In this document: positions 43,724-53,498 of the stretch, piece after piece | Numbering within the stretch: the stretch's first letter is position 1 | Layout: every line of letters starts with the position of its first letter | NCBI GenBank assembly: GCA_963746255.1 | Contig: CAVVAJ010000007.1 | Span: 310,001-374,000, forward strand | Direction of reading: 5' to 3' | From: DAOVXM01 sp963746255 | GTDB lineage: Bacteria > Chloroflexota > Anaerolineae > Anaerolineales > UBA4823 | DNA length: 64,000 nucleotides | Position numbers and translations under genes: made by a program | The notes under the pieces: model-generated | The model's input: the letters and a program-made list of their open reading frames with translations, nothing else | Database searches by the model: none | Told to the model about the DNA's origin: nothing

Positions 43724-44128
43724 GTGGTGAGCAATGTTAAGCGCCAGCGGTTGCTGCGAATTACCGGTTTTGCTTTATTAGCTTTCATACTTTTGTGGTT
43801 GCCAATTGAAGATAATGCATTGCGTTGGCCAGTCTTTCTGGCACTGCTCAGCGGCATCTGGCTGGGCGCTTTTTTGTACTATCGACTGGTTGGCCGGTTT
43901 GGCTGGAAACCCTGGTATGCTCCACTGATCGGCACGTTTTCCGGTGCGGCTGTGTCGGTCTTTGCTATCGTCTTGATGCTCATCAAGAACGGTGCTCACA
44001 GCCATGGGACACCAGACTACTCGGCGATTGAATTGTTATATGTGCTACTGCGGATACCCTACTGGGTGTTGGGTGGCTGCCTGATTGGGGTGGGGATCAC
44101 GATCTTTTCAAAGTACTCGCTAACCTGA
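43724..44128 (+). CDS. small polytopic membrane protein, unknown
   Basis: 134 residues, GTG start two bases after the kinase stop, so very likely co-translated. Four predicted membrane segments (about 14-30, 34-52, 66-90 and 104-128) with short loops. No known motif. It may act with the sensor kinase; this is inference from tight spacing. Confidence 0.65.
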   Translation: MVSNVKRQRLLRITGFALLAFILLWLPIEDNALRWPVFLALLSGIWLGAFLYYRLVGRFGWKPWYAPLIGTFSGAAVSVFAIVLMLIKNGAHSHGTPDYSAIELLYVLLRIPYWVLGGCLIGVGITIFSKYSLT

Positions 44129-44175
44129 TATCATCACTTTTGATGGACCCCAGACACCGTACTGGAGCAACATAC

Positions 44176-44940
44176 ATGCCACAGTGGAACGACCTGTATT
44201 ACCAACTGCACCAGAAGGGGGAGCAACCGACCGTGGTTTTAATCCATGGTGCGGGTGGAACCCATTTATTCTGGCCGCCGGAGATCCGCCGCTTGCCACA
44301 GGCTAGCGTATATGCGCTTGACCTCCCCGGGCACGGCAAATCCAGCGGGTGCGGGCTCCAATCTATCTCTGCCTACGCCGGGGTTCTCCTTGAGTGGGTT
44401 GACGCGTTGGAATTGGAGCGGGCATTTTTTGTCGGGCACTCCATGGGCGGCGCGATTGCTTTACAGTTTGGGTTGGAAAACCCCACCCGAGTCCTCGGCC
44501 TGGGCTTGTTAAGCACCGCCGCACGCTTACGGGTAAACCCTGACCTGCTGGAACTAACCTCAACATCAACAACCTACCCCACGGCGGTTGCAAAGCTGGT
44601 CAGTTGGTCATTCTCTCCGGAAGCCCCTGAACGATTACAAGAATTAGCCCACAAGCGGATGCTGGAGACCCGCGCAACCGTTTTGCATGGTGATTTGCTG
44701 GCCTGCAGCGAGTTTGATGTGGTACCGCTCTTGGCAGAAATCAACCTGCCAGCCCTGGTGCTGTGCGGTGCCGATGATAAGATGACCCCATTGAGGCAAT
44801 CGCAGTTTTTAACGGCCGAGCTGCCCCAGGCCCGCCTGGAGGTCATCAAGGCTGCTGGTCATATGGTTATGCTCGAAAGACCACAAGCTGTTGCACAGGT
44901 CTTAACGTCCTTCTTAGGAGATATAACCACCGCGTATTAA
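44176..44940 (+). CDS. alpha/beta-hydrolase
   Basis: 254 residues from ATG 44176 (GGAG upstream; ATG 44143 is an alternative). Oxyanion region VLIHGAGGTHLFWPPEI, nucleophile elbow FVGHSMGGAIAL, acid in LCGADDKMTPL and catalytic His in AAGHMVMLERP: a complete Ser-Asp-His triad. Substrate not predictable. Followed by tRNA-Val. Confidence 0.9.
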   Translation: MPQWNDLYYQLHQKGEQPTVVLIHGAGGTHLFWPPEIRRLPQASVYALDLPGHGKSSGCGLQSISAYAGVLLEWVDALELERAFFVGHSMGGAIALQFGLENPTRVLGLGLLSTAARLRVNPDLLELTSTSTTYPTAVAKLVSWSFSPEAPERLQELAHKRMLETRATVLHGDLLACSEFDVVPLLAEINLPALVLCGADDKMTPLRQSQFLTAELPQARLEVIKAAGHMVMLERPQAVAQVLTSFLGDITTAY

Positions 44941-44964
44941 CCCAGCATTGGCCGGTAGTCTGAC

Positions 44965-44993
44965 TTGCCATTTTTTAGCCGCCTGGGTATAAT
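44965..44993 (+). promoter_or_regulatory. promoter of tRNA-Val
   Basis: TTGCCA (44965-44970), 17-base spacer, TATAAT (44988-44993); transcription would start about ten bases before the tRNA. Confidence 0.75.
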
Positions 44994-45011
44994 CTGGTTT
45001 CACAATCGAAT

Positions 45012-45085
45012 GGGCGGTTAGCTCAGCTGGTTAGAGCGTTGCGTTGACATCGCAAAGGTCGTTGGTTCGAGTCCAATACCGCCCA
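45012..45085 (+). tRNA. tRNA-Val (anticodon GAC)
   Basis: A 74-base cloverleaf. Acceptor stem GGGCGGT with ACCGCCC and discriminator A; D arm GCTC/GAGC; anticodon stem TTGCG/CGCAA with loop TTGACAT (anticodon GAC, reading GUC/GUU valine); T arm GTTGG-TTCGAGT-CCAAT. CCA is not encoded. A decayed plasmid-like element lies directly downstream, so this tRNA may have served as an integration site. Confidence 0.95.
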
Positions 45086-45206
45086 CAGAATTGGACCTAT
45101 TCCGAACCGCATTCGGTACCGGTCGTGCAGTTTCTTGCTATGCTCCGTTTTGAACAGCGGGACAATTTAGCGGAACTGCCGATCGATCTGGATAGGAGCG
45201 GTCGGG

Positions 45207-45422
45207 ATGATTTCTTTTAATTCCATAAGTATTTCGCAACAATCAAGTACAGGCGTTTTCATCGATCAGCACATTACGGTGAAAGCTGCAGCTGAAGCTA
45301 CTGGCTACAACATCCAGCATCTACGGGAAATGCTGCGTTAAGGCGCATTGAAAGGGATCAAAATCGGCCAAATGTGGTTGATTGAAATGGATGACCTGGA
45401 AGCGTACCTAAAACGCGTATGA
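45207..45422 (+). pseudogene. excisionase/MerR-type HTH protein interrupted by TAA
   Basis: 71 codons. Reads TVKAAAEATGYNIQHLREML, then TAA at 45339-45341, then in the same frame GALKGIKIGQMWLIEMDDLEAYL to TGA 45420-45422. The two halves together are the standard small HTH DNA-binding domain of excisionases. The stop falls where family members usually have Ser or Gln. A second, more damaged copy lies at 46984-47130. Confidence 0.7.
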
Positions 45423-45533
45423 AGCACTTCAGACCGCCGCTGTGGTCCGAGGTAGTTTTTTTGATTTGGCACGTTTACATTCATAAACGTGGGATGTAAA
45501 CAAATGTATACAACAGGAAATAGGAGGTTCGAC

Positions 45534-46574
45534 ATGAGTGTCATGGTATTAGATTCTGGAAATTCAATCATCAAAGCAAAGATTGCACGACGACAGATTA
45601 GTGAGGTCGCTTTTCCCCATGCGATGAAGCAGCTGACGGAAAGCGAATATGACAAAATTACCAACCGGACTGGGCTGTAAAAACAGTCCACTGATTATTT
45701 GTGGATCAATGGAAAACCCTACGTGGTCGGGGAGAGTGCTGAGCGGCACAGGTTGATCACACAGCGTACAAGTACAGCACGCTACACACGAGATTACTAC
45801 GGTATTCTAGCAGCGGCAGCTTTAGGCCGTTAATATAATCGGGGTCGAGAAATATCAGTATTTGGCAGCCATCCTCCTGGTGATGTCCAGTTTCGACATG
45901 ACTTGATGGAGGCCGTAGTAGGAGATTGGTATATTGAGCTCAAAGGCAAAGAGCGCCACTTTCGGGTAAGCTACGCCAACACCTTTGACGAACCAGTTGT
46001 GGCGGATTGATGAATGTGATCCTGACCGAAGATGGCCAGCACTACCAACACGCCAACATCAACGGTGGGCGTGCCTTAGTCATCGATATCGGATGTCACA
46101 CGACAGATTGGCTGGCGGTCAATCCAGGTGGTGAGATCGATTACAGCCTAGCACGTAGCATTCCACTGGGAATTCAGAGCGTGCTGACTGATTTCGAGGA
46201 AAGCTTTCGGTCAAACAATTTGGAAGTCGTTAAGGATACATCTGTGCTACCACCAGACCGTATTCGAAAGGCACTTGTCACAGGTGTATTTGAGGGTGGA
46301 GGGGAGAAGTATCCATGCGAGCAGGAAGTTGAAGAAGCCACCAGTTTGATGCTTAACCGGATCGCAGATACTTACCAACGAATTGCTGGAGGGGCTTTTA
46401 GTTGGGATAACATCATCTTGACCGGTGGTGTTAGCGCATTGTTGTATCAAAAACTCATCCAAATTCTAAACCACGAAAACGTGATTTTGGCTGATGATGC
46501 CAGGTGCCTTCATTTGGCGAATGTGCGGGGGGCATGAAGCTCTGGCGGTTGTATAAGGCATTGAATATTCTATG
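45534..46574 (+). pseudogene. ParM/StbA-like actin-fold partition gene, multiply interrupted
   Basis: Good ribosome site (TAGGAGG) and start MSVMVLDSGNSIIKAK, the ASKHA phosphate-1 loop. In-frame stops: TAA 45678 and TAA 45831; then loss of frame at about 46007 (TGA 46008 in the old frame). The body continues as GRALVIDIGCHTTDWLAV (phosphate 2) and NIILTGGVSALLYQKL (adenosine motif). A last frame change near 46530 restores GGMKLWRLYKALNIL, whose stop overlaps the next gene (ATGA at 46572-46575). Intact length would be about 345 residues. Plasmid-segregation type; not expected to be functional as written. Confidence 0.75.
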
Positions 46575-46796
46575 AGTGAAGTAATCAGCTTCCGACTAAA
46601 CCCTGAAAACCCACGCGAAACCAAAGCGCTAACTGTCCTTCAGGATTGGTTATCTCAGGGATTCAGTACTCGCCATACCATAACGGAAGTTCTCCTGAAG
46701 GTGGATTCTGCTAACTCCGAGGCAATTGATATTGGAGCGTTGAACGATTTGTTGAATCAAATCAAGGAACTCCTGGAGAATTTCGAAATAGGTTAA
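46572..46796 (+). CDS. small partner protein of the ParM-like gene (ParR/StbB-like candidate)
   Basis: 74 residues, intact. Begins MSEVISFRLNPENPRETKAL and continues with a helix-rich part (VLQDWLSQGFSTRHTITEVLL), resembling small adaptor proteins found behind ParM/StbA genes. Its ATG overlaps the presumed stop of the actin-like gene, the usual coupling in such operons. DNA-binding role is inferred from position only. Confidence 0.55.
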   Translation: MSEVISFRLNPENPRETKALTVLQDWLSQGFSTRHTITEVLLKVDSANSEAIDIGALNDLLNQIKELLENFEIG

Positions 46797-47326
46797 TTTA
46801 GTAAAACACCGAGCGATGGCAATTTATTAGAGGAAAACCTTTTAGATGGGTTGGTCTCCTCGATTCTCAAGGAAACTAAACCTGGATTGAGATCAGATAG
46901 CTAGCACCGGAAAAATATTTGTATAATTTTGATATGACGTATCCCGAAGTAAATAATCCAAGATAATTAAATAAAGACAGCCCCAACAATCAAATACAGG
47001 CATTTTCATCAATTAGCACATTTCAGTGCAAGTTGCCGCTGAAGTATTTGGTTATAACATCCAGTACCTGCGGCGTTTATTACTTTCAGGCGCGCTCGGG
47101 TGGGGTCAAAATCAGCAAAATTTGCCAGAAGATCTGCTTTGAATTGAACAACTTTTTAAACAGGGCAGGTTAGATAGCTGTCAGACCACCCCATACTATT
47201 TTTTTGAATCTGGAATATAATCTACTGACACGTTCCACAAGAAAGAGCTGAATATTTGCGCTCAGATAAATCCCCCTTCTATGAAGTACCACAAACTTTT
47301 GAAATGGATCAAATTCGTTTGATCCA
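46797..47326. other. 530-base gap; only a decayed HTH copy
   Basis: Apart from the HTH gene remnant at 46984-47130 (separate entry) I see no coding signal. The stretch lies between the plasmid-like element and the 7TMR-DISM kinase. Confidence 0.5.
46984..47130 (+). pseudogene. second, heavily decayed copy of the excisionase-type HTH gene
   Basis: Aligns by eye with 45236-45380: shared CAACAATCAA.TACAGGC.TTTTCATC, then AAGTTGCCGCTGAAGTATTT against AAGCTGCAGCTGAAGCTACT, and TATAACATCCAG against TACAACATCCAG. Translation fragments: VAAEVFGYNIQYLRRLL and SGAL. A TAG replaces the CAG codon and frame is lost after SGAL. It sits on the other side of the ParM-like gene in the same orientation. Confidence 0.6.
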
Positions 47327-50300
47327 ATGGGAGTGAATATTCTGAAAACAACGGTCTCGATCCTCACCTTGATGGTGACTTTATGCTTGTGCGGCACCGC
47401 CCTGGCGCAGAGCGGCGATCTTCCCACGCCCGAACCCGTCATCCTGACAGACGAGCAGGAAGAATACCCCTTGGGACTGCACCTGGAAATCCTGGAGGAC
47501 CCCGGCGGAGAGCTGAGTATTGCAGAGGTCTCTTCTCCCGGAATTTGACTCTCAATTTGTCCCCAGCCAGGTAGAAGTGCCGAATTTTGGATACACAAAC
47601 AGTGCTTACTGGCTCCGGGTTAAAGTTCAAAATGAAACTATCCAGACCGACACAGTGGCTGCTGGAGGTGGCTTTTGCCAATATCCATTTCATTGACCTG
47701 TATACGCCTTCGCCGGATGGAGATGGGTTTGCTGTTAAGCAAACGGGTGCCTTGCGGTCACCCGAGACACGCGACATCCGTCACCCACATTTCATCTTCA
47801 ACTTGAGCGTTCCACCCCAAAGCCAGCAAACCGTCTACCTGCGAATCCAAAGCGAGGCTTCGATCGCCTTACCGCTCATCCTATGGGAGCCGACCACTTT
47901 CTTTAATCAGTCTCAAGAGTCCCAGTTGCTGCAAGCGTTAATATTCGGCGCCTTGCTCAGCCTGCTGATTTATAACCTTTTCCTACTTGTTTCATTACGG
48001 GAGGCCAGCTATCTTTATTTAGTGATTTCTCTGGCCAGTATCATCGTATTCGATTTGGTCTATACGGGTTATTTGGAGATTTATATCTTTCCCAACATCT
48101 ATCACCTGAGACAATATTATATGAAGTTGTCTTTTCCGCTAGTATTTATCTCGATAATCCTATTTACGAATACTTTTCTGGAACTGAAAACGCAGCTCCC
48201 GAAACTTTACTGGCTGAACCTCGCCATATTAGCAGTCTGGGGCGTGCTCTCGCTCCTGATTCCGTTCGCCAGCTATCGAACCACTGCCATTTTAATGATG
48301 CCGTGGGGATTGTTTTCCTTGGCGATAGCCCTGATTGCCGGGAGTGTTACCTGGCTGCGAGGTTTCCATCCCGCCCGCTACTTCATGATTGCCTGGCTCG
48401 GTCTGATTATTACTTTTTCACTTGTAATGCTGGTGCGGCTGGGCGTTGCCCCAAGCTCCATAATCACTGAGAATGCCTATCGTCTGGGATGGGTGTGGAT
48501 GGGGGTGTTCTGGTCGCTCGCCCTGGCCGACCGCATCAACCTGCTGAAAGCTGCAACAGAAGCTGCCAACCGCGATTTAATGACCAGCAAGTACCAGCTA
48601 TCTCAAATCCTGGAAGGTTTACCGCTCGGTGTGGTCCTTTATGGCCAAGACCAGAAACCAAAGTATGTCAACCAGCGCACGATCGAGATCCTAAGCAACC
48701 CGGAGCTGGAAATCCAGGTGGATATCTCGGTTGGGCGTACAATGGCACAGGCGATGAGTTATTTCTCGATGAAGGAGGCCGGCGGGGATCAAGACTACCC
48801 CCTGGAGCGCATGCCGGTTTACAGCGCTTTGCGTGGCGAGTCAGCCTCCGTTGATGATATTGAGGCAGACCTGGTAGATAAGCGCGTCCCGCTGGAAATC
48901 TGGGCCAGTCCGATACTGGATGGCGCGGGCGAGGTCGAATCTGCCGTGGTTGCCTTTCAGGATATCACCCAGCGCAAACAGGCGGAAGCCGAGTTGGTTG
49001 AATACCGCAAAAATCTCGAGGCGTTGGTGGAGCAGCGCACCGGGGAGCTGCAAGATGCCCAGACCCAGATCGCGACCCTGTTCGATAGCTCGCCATTGGG
49101 TATTGGTATGGCAACCATTGAAGGAACCATCGTGGGCGTAAACCAGGCGCTGCAGCATATCACCGGGTATACGGAAGAAGAGCTGCTGAATCTGAATATT
49201 GAGCAGCTTTATGCTGATCCAAAGCAGCGCTACCAGGTGCTCGAGCATTTAAAGGCATCTGGAAGCTTGCATAACTATGGCATTAAGCACCAGAGACGCG
49301 ATGGCAGCATCTACTTTGCCAGCCTGAACCTGAGCAGTTTAAAAATAGCCGGTAGAGAGTTGCTGCTTTCGGTTATCGAAGACGTTTCCGAGCAAGTTGA
49401 AATGAGAAATGCCCTGACTGCTCTGCATGATATCTCGCACGACTTGTCTTTGATGGATAATCTAGATACCCTTCTCGAGCATGCTGTGGGACATTTCCAC
49501 GAGATTTTAGATTTCGAAAGGGCAACCCTTATGCTGGTGGAAGAGGACGAAATATCACTGACACTTCATGCCTATCTTTCGCCAACTCTGCCTCCTGGGC
49601 TCACTGTAAATCATATCCCGATCAGCAGCCAGCTTTCCATCCAAGCAGCCCTGGAAAAAGGGGAAACAACCTATGTGCCAGACATGCTTGCCGTTGAGGC
49701 CATCCAAGCTGATCTTGATACCATCGAGATTGAGCGTTTGGCTAGCGCGCTAAAACTTTCGAGGAGCTGGCTCAGCCTGCCTTTACAAGTGGGGGGGCGT
49801 AAGATTGGATTGTTCAATCTCCTGCACGGAAAGGTAAATCGATACACCGAGAATGATCTCGAACTAGCGCGTACATTTGCCAATCAGTTTGCGATTGCCA
49901 TCGACAATATCCGCCTTAATGAACAAGCCAAATTGGTAGCTGCAGCTGACGAACGGTCCCGCCTGGCCCGTGAGCTGCACGACTCGGTGACCCAAACCTT
50001 GTTTACTGCCAGCGTACTGGCTGAGTCGGCCCCACGCATCTGGGATAAGGACCTGGGGATCGCTCGCCAGAATTTGGATAAACTCAGTGTGCTTATCCGT
50101 GGCGCATTAGCGGAGATGCGTTCTCTGCTGCTCGAGTTACGCGCGGACGAGCTGCATCAGCAAACCCTCGATCAATTGTTGACTACTTTGGTGGAAGGTG
50201 CGCGTGCCCGTACAAATGTTGCAATATCCCTAACGATGATGGACGATGCTCAACTACCAGGAAATGTGATCCTAGCATTTTATCGAATTGCACGCGAGGC

Positions 50301-50568
50301 CGTAAATAATGCCATTGTTCACGCAGCGGCAAATCGAATCAATATTTCTTTGACGAAAGAGCCAGACTGGATAACGCTTCATATCCAGGATGATGGTCGG
50401 GGATTTGACCCACAGGATGTTTCGGCAGGTCACCTGGGAATCAACATCATGGTTGAACGCACCGCAATTATCGGAGGCGATCTACGCATTCAGAGCGAAC
50501 CAGGTCATGGAACACATATCATCGTCACCTGGTCCGACCAGGAAGGAGGTTCAGGTGAGCGTGACTGA
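47327..50568 (+). CDS. 7TMR-DISM sensor histidine kinase with PAS/PAS/GAF; two apparent frameshifts
   Basis: Signal peptide at 47327 (LTLMVTLCLCGTALAQ). The frame changes near 47538 and near 47650; between them the third frame reads SPEFDSQFVPSQVEVP and then NFGYTNSAYWLRVKVQNE, typical 7TMR-DISMED2. From about 47655 the main frame is open to 50568: rest of the extracellular domain, seven membrane segments (about 47920-48540), a PAS domain (ILEGLPLGVVLYGQDQKPKY), a coiled coil, a second PAS (SSPLGIGMATIEGTIVGVNQ), a GAF domain, then HisKA_3 (RLARELHDSVTQTLF) and HATPase (REAVNNAIVHAAA, DDGRGFDP). Overlaps its response regulator gene by 14 bases. Two single-base fixes restore about 1,080 residues. 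Confidence 0.85.
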
Positions 50569-51202
50569 TCCAACACCGATCAAAGTGCTGATTGTCGATG
50601 ACCATCCAGTTGTGCGTGACGGGTTGGGGAATATGCTGCTCGTTTTTGATGATCTGCAGTTGATCGGTGAAGCAGAGAATGGAAGCGCAGCGCTGGCTTT
50701 CTGCCACCAAAATACGCCTGATGTGATCCTGATGGATATCGAGATGCCGGGTATGAATGGCATCCAGGCTACCCGCGCCATACTTGAACAGTATCCCCAG
50801 GTGAAAATTATCATCCTGACCAGTTTTCCTAAGGACGATCTGGTCCAGAAATCGCTGGAAGCAGGCGCACTGGGGTACCTGATCAAGACCGCAACCATCG
50901 ACACCATGGCAAATGCCATTCGCTCAGCCTATGCCGGACAGTCAACCCTGGCTTCTGAGGCGGTAGAAGTGCTGATCCGCGCGAAGACAGGCCCACTCAA
51001 ACCAGGCAGTGATTTGAGCAGGCGGGAACGAGAGGTATTGGCACTCATCGCCCAGGGATTGAACAACGATGAGATCGCTGAACAGCTGGTGATCAGCCCT
51101 GCCACAGCCAGGCACCATGTCAGCGCCTGCATCCAGAAACTGGGCGCTGCCAACCGTACTCAGGCTGCCGCATTGGCGATAGAACACGATTTAGTCCCCT
51201 GA
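50555..51202 (+). CDS. NarL/FixJ-type response regulator
   Basis: 215 residues, GTG 50555 with GGAGG upstream, inside the end of the kinase gene. Receiver domain: VLIVDDHPVVRDG, phospho-acceptor Asp in VILMDIEMPGMNG and Lys in YLIKTA. LuxR-type HTH: LSRREREVLALIAQGLNNDE and ATARHHVSACIQKLGA. It is the cognate partner of the 7TMR-DISM kinase by overlap. A very strong terminator follows. Confidence 0.95.
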   Translation: MSVTDPTPIKVLIVDDHPVVRDGLGNMLLVFDDLQLIGEAENGSAALAFCHQNTPDVILMDIEMPGMNGIQATRAILEQYPQVKIIILTSFPKDDLVQKSLEAGALGYLIKTATIDTMANAIRSAYAGQSTLASEAVEVLIRAKTGPLKPGSDLSRREREVLALIAQGLNNDEIAEQLVISPATARHHVSACIQKLGAANRTQAAALAIEHDLVP

Positions 51203-51240
51203 TCTAGATTTTCCGCCAATTACCGACCAAAATAATTGTC

Positions 51241-51286
51241 AACAACAGGATGTGCAAAATGCATTTTGCACATCCTGTTGTTTTTA
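51241..51286 (+). terminator. rho-independent terminator of the kinase/regulator operon
   Basis: Perfect palindrome of 42 bases (51241-51261 with 51262-51282; arms begin AACAACAGGATGTGC) followed by a T-run. Exceptionally stable. Confidence 0.9.
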
Positions 51287-51663
51287 ATGTATCTACCCAG
51301 CCCAAGGGTAGATGAAGATCCCAATTAAGCGTATGCTGGAAAGTGTCTCAGCTTGAGCAGTTGAAAATAAAACCAAGAAAAACAACCGGCATTCGTCCAG
51401 GTTTTGCGGTCAAGCTTGCTCAGATTTTCTTAAGCGACAAACCGCAAAACACAAAAATAGGCCACTCCGCCTATTGGAAGATGGATTGGATAACAGATGT
51501 TTTATGGAGCGCGGTATGACATACTAGTATCGTCGATTAGAGATTTAGAACCTATCCAAAAAACGAGAGATGGGGGGTGTTGTCGGGTGGTAGAGCAATA
51601 AAAATCCGGATCATTAAAGATGCATCCAATTGCTTTGTGCAGAACAATCACGGGATGGTAAAG
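51287..51663. other. non-coding gap with a 10-bp hairpin
   Basis: No gene recognised. Contains an inverted repeat GTTTTGCGGT (51401-51410) / ACCGCAAAAC (51441-51450) with a 30-base loop, of unknown meaning, and a small hairpin CTACCC/GGGTAG near 51294. Confidence 0.4.
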
Positions 51664-52020
51664 ATGCGTATATTTATTGCATGTGCGAATGGAAGACTCA
51701 GAATTGCCTTGCTATTATTTCTAGATCATGAGCCTGGTATGACCGTGGTGGGGTTGTCTGATCGGTTGCCAGGTTTATTAGCCCAACTGGAAGGCGCTGT
51801 GCCGGATGTGCTGTTGTTGGATTGGGATTTGACTATTCAACAAGGTGTAACGCTGTTAAGTGATATCCACAACCTCGAGTTTCCACCCAAGATCATTGTT
51901 TTATCCGACAAACCACAAGAGGAGGAAGCGATCATGTCAGCCGGAGGGGATTATTTTTTACCAAAGAATGCTCCACCGGATATGCTTTTACCTACGCTTG
52001 AAGTTATACGGTCACCTTAA
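51664..52020 (+). CDS. stand-alone receiver-like protein
   Basis: 118 residues from ATG 51664; open frame extends further upstream to 51577. CheY-like fold: MRIFIACANGRLRIALLLFL, phospho-acceptor candidate in VLLLDWDLT, IIVLSDKP and LPKNAPP with the conserved Lys. The usual acidic pair after beta-1 (DD) is replaced by CAN, so metal binding and phosphorylation may be lost. No output domain. Follows a two-component pair but is separated from it by a strong terminator. Confidence 0.6.
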   Translation: MRIFIACANGRLRIALLLFLDHEPGMTVVGLSDRLPGLLAQLEGAVPDVLLLDWDLTIQQGVTLLSDIHNLEFPPKIIVLSDKPQEEEAIMSAGGDYFLPKNAPPDMLLPTLEVIRSP

Positions 52021-52349
52021 ATGGCGTAAATAGAATGTGGATCAGAATCCCTGGTCTGCATTGACGAAATGGCCTACGAAGGCCGCTGATCAATACAATG
52101 CGTGATCTAAGGGATATCAGTCTTTGAAGAACTGACACCCCTGAGCAATAATTACCAATTTTTATTAAGGAGGATAACCCAATATGTTGTTTCTTTAAAA
52201 CGCTTACCATCTCGGGATTAAGGCAGTGATAGACCCGCCAACATGGCTTTTTTCTCCCGAGGCAATCTAAAAAAATCGTACCTACACCCCCCGCTCCTGG
52301 AGGCTAAGTAGGCACAAAAAATCATTCTAAATCATAGGAGAAGCACAAA
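52021..52349. other. intergenic region with orphan ribosome site
   Basis: Contains the LURP-one tail remnant at 52054-52089, and at 52169-52195 an AAGGAGG followed by ATG and only three more codons before TAA, the left-over start of a lost gene. Otherwise nothing recognised. Confidence 0.4.
52054..52089 (+). pseudogene. last 11 codons of a second LURP-one gene
   Basis: VCIDEMAYEGR plus stop, and the following GATCAATA, match the end of the intact LURP-one gene at 53426-53469 (VCIDEMAHEGR) with a few base differences. The rest of the copy is missing. Confidence 0.6.
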
Positions 52350-52655
52350 ATGAATACCATTAAATCAGTCGATGTAAAATCTTTCGTGATCTACGGCGCT
52401 GTTTTGGCAGCCTTATGGACTTTCGCGTTCGGTCTGTACTATTGGATTTTGGGCTGGATATTCGGCGCCCAGTCCTGGTGGATCGATATGAACTTATTAA
52501 ACTGGTCGGTTTACGGCTTTTACACTTTCCTGGCAGTTTTCTGGCGCAGTCTAATCAACGCCTTGGGCGGCGCGCTGGGTGGCCTGGTTGTGGCGCTGGT
52601 CTACAACGCTGTGGCAGGCATGATGGGCGGGATCAAGGTTAATCTGGAGCAGTAA
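52350..52655 (+). CDS. small membrane protein, unknown
   Basis: 101 residues with AGGAG upstream of ATG 52350. Two main hydrophobic regions (about 11-38 and 55-92), Gly-rich at the end (ALGGALGGLVVALVYNAVAG). Resembles small membrane proteins that accompany SHOCT and LURP-one genes. First member of a group of five small genes, each with its own strong ribosome site. No function assigned. Confidence 0.65.
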   Translation: MNTIKSVDVKSFVIYGAVLAALWTFAFGLYYWILGWIFGAQSWWIDMNLLNWSVYGFYTFLAVFWRSLINALGGALGGLVVALVYNAVAGMMGGIKVNLEQ

Positions 52656-52900
52656 AGCCAGCGATAAATCATCACAGAATAATACGATGATTTTGAGAAA
52701 TGCGATCGCGTCCATTTGGAGTAACTGTCCTGGCTGTTCTGGTAGGTGCGGTCGAAACGCTTCAATCAGCGCTTAGAAATAGAGAATAAGAGAGAAAGCG
52801 GGTTCAGTAAGCGTCTACGAATAAGCCCAGACCTGTCAGGTCTTATCCACAAAGTTTTTAGACGAGTCAACTAAGATTTGATTTCAAAGGAGTAATAACG

Positions 52901-53461
52901 ATGCCAGGTAGACGTGGAGAACGGCGTGAGGAACGCCAGGAAGACCGCCAGCTCGGGCGACCGGGCGGTGGCGGCAAACATTACCAGATGCGTCAGAAGA
53001 TGGCGGCCATCGGCAGTGATTTTTGGATCGAGAACGACCAGGGACAGAAAGTCTTCAAAATCGACGGCAAGGCGCTGCGAGTACGCTCGACTTTTGTCTT
53101 CGAAGATGCGCAAGGCAATGAATTAGCCAAAATCCAGGAGCGCAAGCTGAAAGTGAAAGACAGTATGGAAGTCGAAGGACCCAAGGGCGAGAATCTTGCG
53201 ATGGTCAAAAAGGCCATCATCACCCCGGTGCGAGACCGCTGGGTGGTCAAGATCAAAAACGGACCAGATCTGGAGGTAACAGGAAATATCTTGGACCATG
53301 AGTACACCATCGGCGAAGGCCGTGACAAGGTAGCCGAAGTCTCCAAGAAATGGTTCCGGGTGCGCGACAGCTACGGCGTAGCCATCGATCCAGGCCAGGA
53401 TGATGTCATCCTCCTGGCTGTGGCGGTCTGCATCGACGAGATGGCCCACGAAGGCCGCTGA
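52901..53461 (+). CDS. LURP-one-related (YxjI/DUF567) protein
   Basis: 186 residues. Charged head (RRGERREERQEDRQ), then a tubby-like beta-barrel: YQMRQKMAAIGSDFWIENDQ, VFKIDGKALRVRSTFVFEDA, NELAKIQERKL, then ITPVRDRWVVKI and VTGNILDHEYTI. Family members are thought to bind phospholipid or act at membranes; bacterial function is unknown. AAAGGAG upstream of ATG 52901. The tail of a second copy lies 1.37 kb upstream. Confidence 0.85.
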   Translation: MPGRRGERREERQEDRQLGRPGGGGKHYQMRQKMAAIGSDFWIENDQGQKVFKIDGKALRVRSTFVFEDAQGNELAKIQERKLKVKDSMEVEGPKGENLAMVKKAIITPVRDRWVVKIKNGPDLEVTGNILDHEYTIGEGRDKVAEVSKKWFRVRDSYGVAIDPGQDDVILLAVAVCIDEMAHEGR

Positions 53462-53498
53462 TCAATAACATATTCAGAAAGAAGAAGAGGAGATTAAC

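Noticed and set aside
45339..45833. Stop-codon recoding (TAA as Gln) in the plasmid-like element
   Set aside because: The same genes also show frameshifts and a second copy with a TAG, which decay explains more simply; no recoding tRNA is visible.
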